Source: Pseudomonadota bacterium
GTDB taxonomy: Bacteria; Myxococcota; Polyangia; Polyangiales; Polyangiaceae
Direction of reading: 5' to 3'
Length of the DNA stretch: 8,053 nt
NCBI GenBank assembly: GCA_023419055.1
Contig: JAEZYO010000417.1
Location: forward strand, 1 to 8,053
This document shows positions 5,942-8,053 of this stretch, one piece after another (the first letter of the stretch is position 1; each line of letters opens with the position of its first letter). The notes beneath the pieces are model-generated. The model was not told the DNA's origin, made no database searches, and worked only from the letters and a program-made list of their open reading frames with translations. The position numbers and the translations under genes are program-made.

Positions 5942-6694
5942 ATGTGGTTGCGTCTCGCGCCCGTAGCGGTCGTCCTTTCGGTCGTCTTTGCTGCCTGTAC
6001 TCCGGAAGCCACCATCGTGTTCATCAACGCGGGCGGGTCCGCTGGCTCGGGCGGATCGGGCGGAGGCTCGGGAGGAGAGGCGGGTCTTTCTGGGGAAGCC
6101 GGCGCTGGCGAGAGCGGGGGCGGATCCGGCGGAAGCTCTACCGGCGACGGAGGAGCGCCGAGCAACGGTGGAGGAGGCGAAGACGGGGACGTGTGCGACG
6201 AGGATTGTCGCGAAGGCGAGGTCTGCTGCGACGAGGGCGGCTGTAGCGGCCGCTGCGTCGGCGATTGTCGAGAAGGCGCGCCCTGCCCCGACGACGCCGA
6301 GTGTGGTCCCAAAGGCTTCTGCGTCCACGTGCAGGGCGGGAGCGGCGGCGCTGGAGGAGCCGGAGGCGCTCCGAGCTGTGAAGTCGTGAGCTCCCCCGAC
6401 AACTTCTGCGACGACTGCATTCGAGAGGACTGCGCGACGGAGCTCGCCGACTGTGAGGAGAACGACTGCGCTTGTGGTCAGTGGGGCGCCGAGACCGGCC
6501 AGGCGAACTGCATGATCCGATGCATGCCTTTCCGACCCGATCCTCTGACCCTCGACGACTGCGCGGAAAGCTGCGGCTTGTCGGATTACGCTTCTGCTCA
6601 TCCGGCCACCCGCGCGCTGGTCGACTGCATGGCGGAAGGCGCCGGCCCCGGTAATCCCCCCGTCTGCGCGGCGTGTTTCGATCCCCCGGCGTGA
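5942..6694 (+). CDS. Cys-rich lipoprotein with Gly-rich spacers
   Basis: A 250-residue predicted secreted lipoprotein of unknown function. Residues 1-18 are a signal peptide (WLR, then a hydrophobic core) ending in the lipobox FAAC, with Cys19 as the lipid-modified residue; Thr-Pro-Glu follows, so outer-membrane sorting is plausible. A Gly/Ser spacer (31-80) leads to a first Cys module (84-127, ten Cys, including GEVCCDEGGC and APCPDDAECGPKGFC). A second Gly spacer (132-143) precedes another Cys module (146-245, fourteen Cys, with FCDDCIREDCATELADCEENDC). The even Cys counts fit full disulfide pairing outside the cytoplasm. Gly-spaced, Cys-rich lipoproteins of this build are common in myxobacteria. 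The second module resembles their recurrent CxxCxxxxC...C...C pattern. It starts 58 bases after the FHA gene and ends 40 bases before the kinase. The ribosome site is weak (CAGCGG). Confidence 0.9.
   Translation: MWLRLAPVAVVLSVVFAACTPEATIVFINAGGSAGSGGSGGGSGGEAGLSGEAGAGESGGGSGGSSTGDGGAPSNGGGGEDGDVCDEDCREGEVCCDEGGCSGRCVGDCREGAPCPDDAECGPKGFCVHVQGGSGGAGGAGGAPSCEVVSSPDNFCDDCIREDCATELADCEENDCACGQWGAETGQANCMIRCMPFRPDPLTLDDCAESCGLSDYASAHPATRALVDCMAEGAGPGNPPVCAACFDPPA
6007..6180 (+). repeat. Low-complexity Gly/Ser-coding stretch
   Basis: Imperfect GGC/GGA/TCG-rich repeats encode the first flexible spacer of the lipoprotein (core about residues 31-80). Such coding repeats are prone to length change between strains. 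The complementary strand reads as Pro/Ala-rich and creates long false open frames there. Confidence 0.6.
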
Positions 6695-6734
6695 GCGTCG
6701 AAAGTCCGTCTCGGTTGTGAGAGATTCGAAGGCC

Positions 6735-8053
6735 ATGTCGGCCATCCCCGTCACGCCCGGCACCCTGCTCGCGGGTAAGTACCGCGTGGAGCGCGTGCTC
6801 CGCTCGGGCGGGATGGGGACGGTGGTGATCGCGACGCAGGTCGATCTCGATCGAAAGGTCGCGCTCAAGTTCATGCTGCCCGAGAGCGGCGGCGACGCGA
6901 CCGTCGCGTTCCTGCGCTTCGAGCGTGAGGCGCGCGCGGTAGCGCGGCTGCGCGGCGAGCACGTGGTGCAGGTGTTCGACTTCGGCAAGCTCGAGCACGG
7001 CGAGCCCTTCATCGTGATGGAGCTGCTCGAAGGGCAAGATCTGCGCACGCTGCTCGCCGTGAAGGAGCGCGTGCCGATCGCAGAGGCCGTCGGGTACGTG
7101 CTAGAGGCCTGCGAGGGCCTCGCCGAGGCGCACGCCGCCGGCATCGTGCACCGCGATCTCAAGCCGGCGAACTTGTTTCTGGCACGAAAGCCCAACGGCC
7201 GCTCTTCGCTGAAGGTGCTCGATTTCGGGATCGCCAAGCTGACGGGCGGGGACGACGACGTGGCGCTCACGAGCACGAAGGGTCAAGTCGGCTCTCCGCT
7301 CTACATGTCGCCCGAGCAGCTGCAGGCGCCGAAGACGGTCGATCACCGCACCGACGTGTGGGCGCTCGGGACGGTGCTGTTCGAGCTCGTGAGCGGGCAA
7401 GCGCCGTTCATCGCCGGCGCGGTCGCGCTCGTCTACGCGAAGATCATCGCGACGGACGCGCCGCCCTTGCGAGAGCTGTTGCCCGACGCTCCACCCGAGC
7501 TCGAGGCCGTGCTCGCGCGCAGCCTCTCGAAGCGCCCCGAGGATCGCTACGCGACGGTCGCCGACCTCGCGGTGGCGCTCGCGCCGTTCGCGCCCAAGAG
7601 CGCGCTGCCCTGCGTGGCGGCCGCGGTGCGCACGCTCCGGGGCTCGAGCCTCGATCGCGGAGACCTCCCGAACCTTCCGAACGAGAGCGTGCCGCCGCCC
7701 GCGCCGGCGACGACCGCGCGAGCGCTGGTCGGACCGGATACGCCGACGGTCGCGGACGTCGGCCCCACGGTGCCCGTGACGGCACCATCTGCCCGCGCGC
7801 TCCGCACCATCGAGATAGAAAATACGCTCCCGGCGACCGCCACCTCGGGAATCGTATCGCCGCCGAAGCGCCGCACGAGCGCGCCGGTGGTGATCGGCGC
7901 CGGGCTAGCCGTGCTGGCGATCAGCGCGGCGTTCCTCTGGAACCGCCCGGCATCGCCCACCGCAGAAGTCGTATCGGCCGCGCCCGCGAACCGCGCCCCG
8001 GCCTCGGCTTCGGAGGCAGCGTCGGCGGCTCCGGCGCTCGTCTCCGCAACGAG
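6735..8053 (+). CDS. Transmembrane Ser/Thr protein kinase (PknB type), 3' end outside window
   Basis: The first 439 residues of a eukaryote-type kinase; the frame runs open past the window end. The kinase domain (about 15-285) shows LRSGGMGTV (22-30), ATP-binding Lys45 (VALK), Glu65 (EREA), HRDLKPANLF (139-148, catalytic Asp141), DFG (163-165), GSPLYMSPEQ (186-195) and DVWALGTVLFEL (207-218). A Pro/Ala/Thr-rich juxtamembrane stretch (about 315-383) leads to basic KRR and one membrane helix (384-402), then an Ala/Ser/Pro-rich exterior part that is cut off. The catalytic residues are intact, so activity is expected, but the first Gly of the GxGxxG loop is Arg23. GAAGG (6728-6732) lies only 2 bases before the ATG, an unusually tight spacing. 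It is 40 bases after the lipoprotein gene and probably co-transcribed with it. Substrates are unknown; the FHA protein upstream is a candidate. Confidence 0.95.
   Translation, partial: MSAIPVTPGTLLAGKYRVERVLRSGGMGTVVIATQVDLDRKVALKFMLPESGGDATVAFLRFEREARAVARLRGEHVVQVFDFGKLEHGEPFIVMELLEGQDLRTLLAVKERVPIAEAVGYVLEACEGLAEAHAAGIVHRDLKPANLFLARKPNGRSSLKVLDFGIAKLTGGDDDVALTSTKGQVGSPLYMSPEQLQAPKTVDHRTDVWALGTVLFELVSGQAPFIAGAVALVYAKIIATDAPPLRELLPDAPPELEAVLARSLSKRPEDRYATVADLAVALAPFAPKSALPCVAAAVRTLRGSSLDRGDLPNLPNESVPPPAPATTARALVGPDTPTVADVGPTVPVTAPSARALRTIEIENTLPATATSGIVSPPKRRTSAPVVIGAGLAVLAISAAFLWNRPASPTAEVVSAAPANRAPASASEAASAAPALVSAT

Noticed and set aside
4558..6420. A 620-codon open frame on the minus strand across the dehydrogenase end, FHA gene and half the lipoprotein gene
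   Set aside because: It is Pro/Ser/Arg-rich, has no recognisable domain, and is antisense to clearly conserved FHA and lipobox/Cys motifs; such frames are common in GC-rich DNA.
5933..7276. A 447-codon minus-strand frame opposite the lipoprotein and kinase
   Set aside because: It is antisense to the intact kinase motifs (Lys45, HRD, DFG) and has no family resemblance.

Overview
The window is very GC-rich, with strong G/C preference at third codon positions. It carries eukaryote-type Ser/Thr kinase and FHA genes and a Gly-rich, Cys-rich lipoprotein. Together these suggest a member of the Myxococcota (deltaproteobacterial lineage, probably a Sorangium/Polyangium-type organism). This is a judgement from gene style; no marker gene is present. 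Eight protein-coding genes fill almost the whole window. I see no RNA gene, insertion sequence, CRISPR array or origin, and no gene-free stretch exceeds 300 bases (the longest is 242).

Left block, minus strand, in transcription order: chorismate synthase aroC (3382-2258), an SDR oxidoreductase starting inside the aroC stop codon (ATGA overlap), pyridoxine 5'-phosphate synthase pdxJ 45 bases later, and, after a 242-base gap rich in dyad symmetry, a small VOC/glyoxalase-fold protein (429-61). aroC-SDR-pdxJ look like one transcription unit joining the last shared aromatic step to vitamin B6 synthesis. The VOC gene has its own strong Shine-Dalgarno sequence and probably its own promoter.

Middle: an acyl-CoA dehydrogenase (3446-4582, plus strand) is divergent from aroC across only 63 bases. 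It closely resembles mitochondrial short/branched-chain acyl-CoA dehydrogenase, so isoleucine/2-methylbutyryl-CoA breakdown is its likely role. Its end overlaps by 8 bases the end of a convergent gene (5108-4575, minus) for an unrecognised 177-residue protein with one C-terminal membrane anchor.

Right block, plus strand: an FHA protein with a C-terminal winged-helix-like domain, a Cys-rich lipoprotein, and a transmembrane Ser/Thr protein kinase cut off by the window end. The three genes are co-directional with gaps of 58 and 40 bases. They could form a signalling module: outer sensor or partner (lipoprotein), membrane kinase, and a phosphothreonine-reading DNA-binding protein. This is the most interesting part of the window. 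A short sequence combination (TTACCG or its complement followed directly by TCGTGG) occurs both before the FHA gene and before the lipoprotein gene and may be a regulatory site. The functional link is inference from gene order and domain logic.
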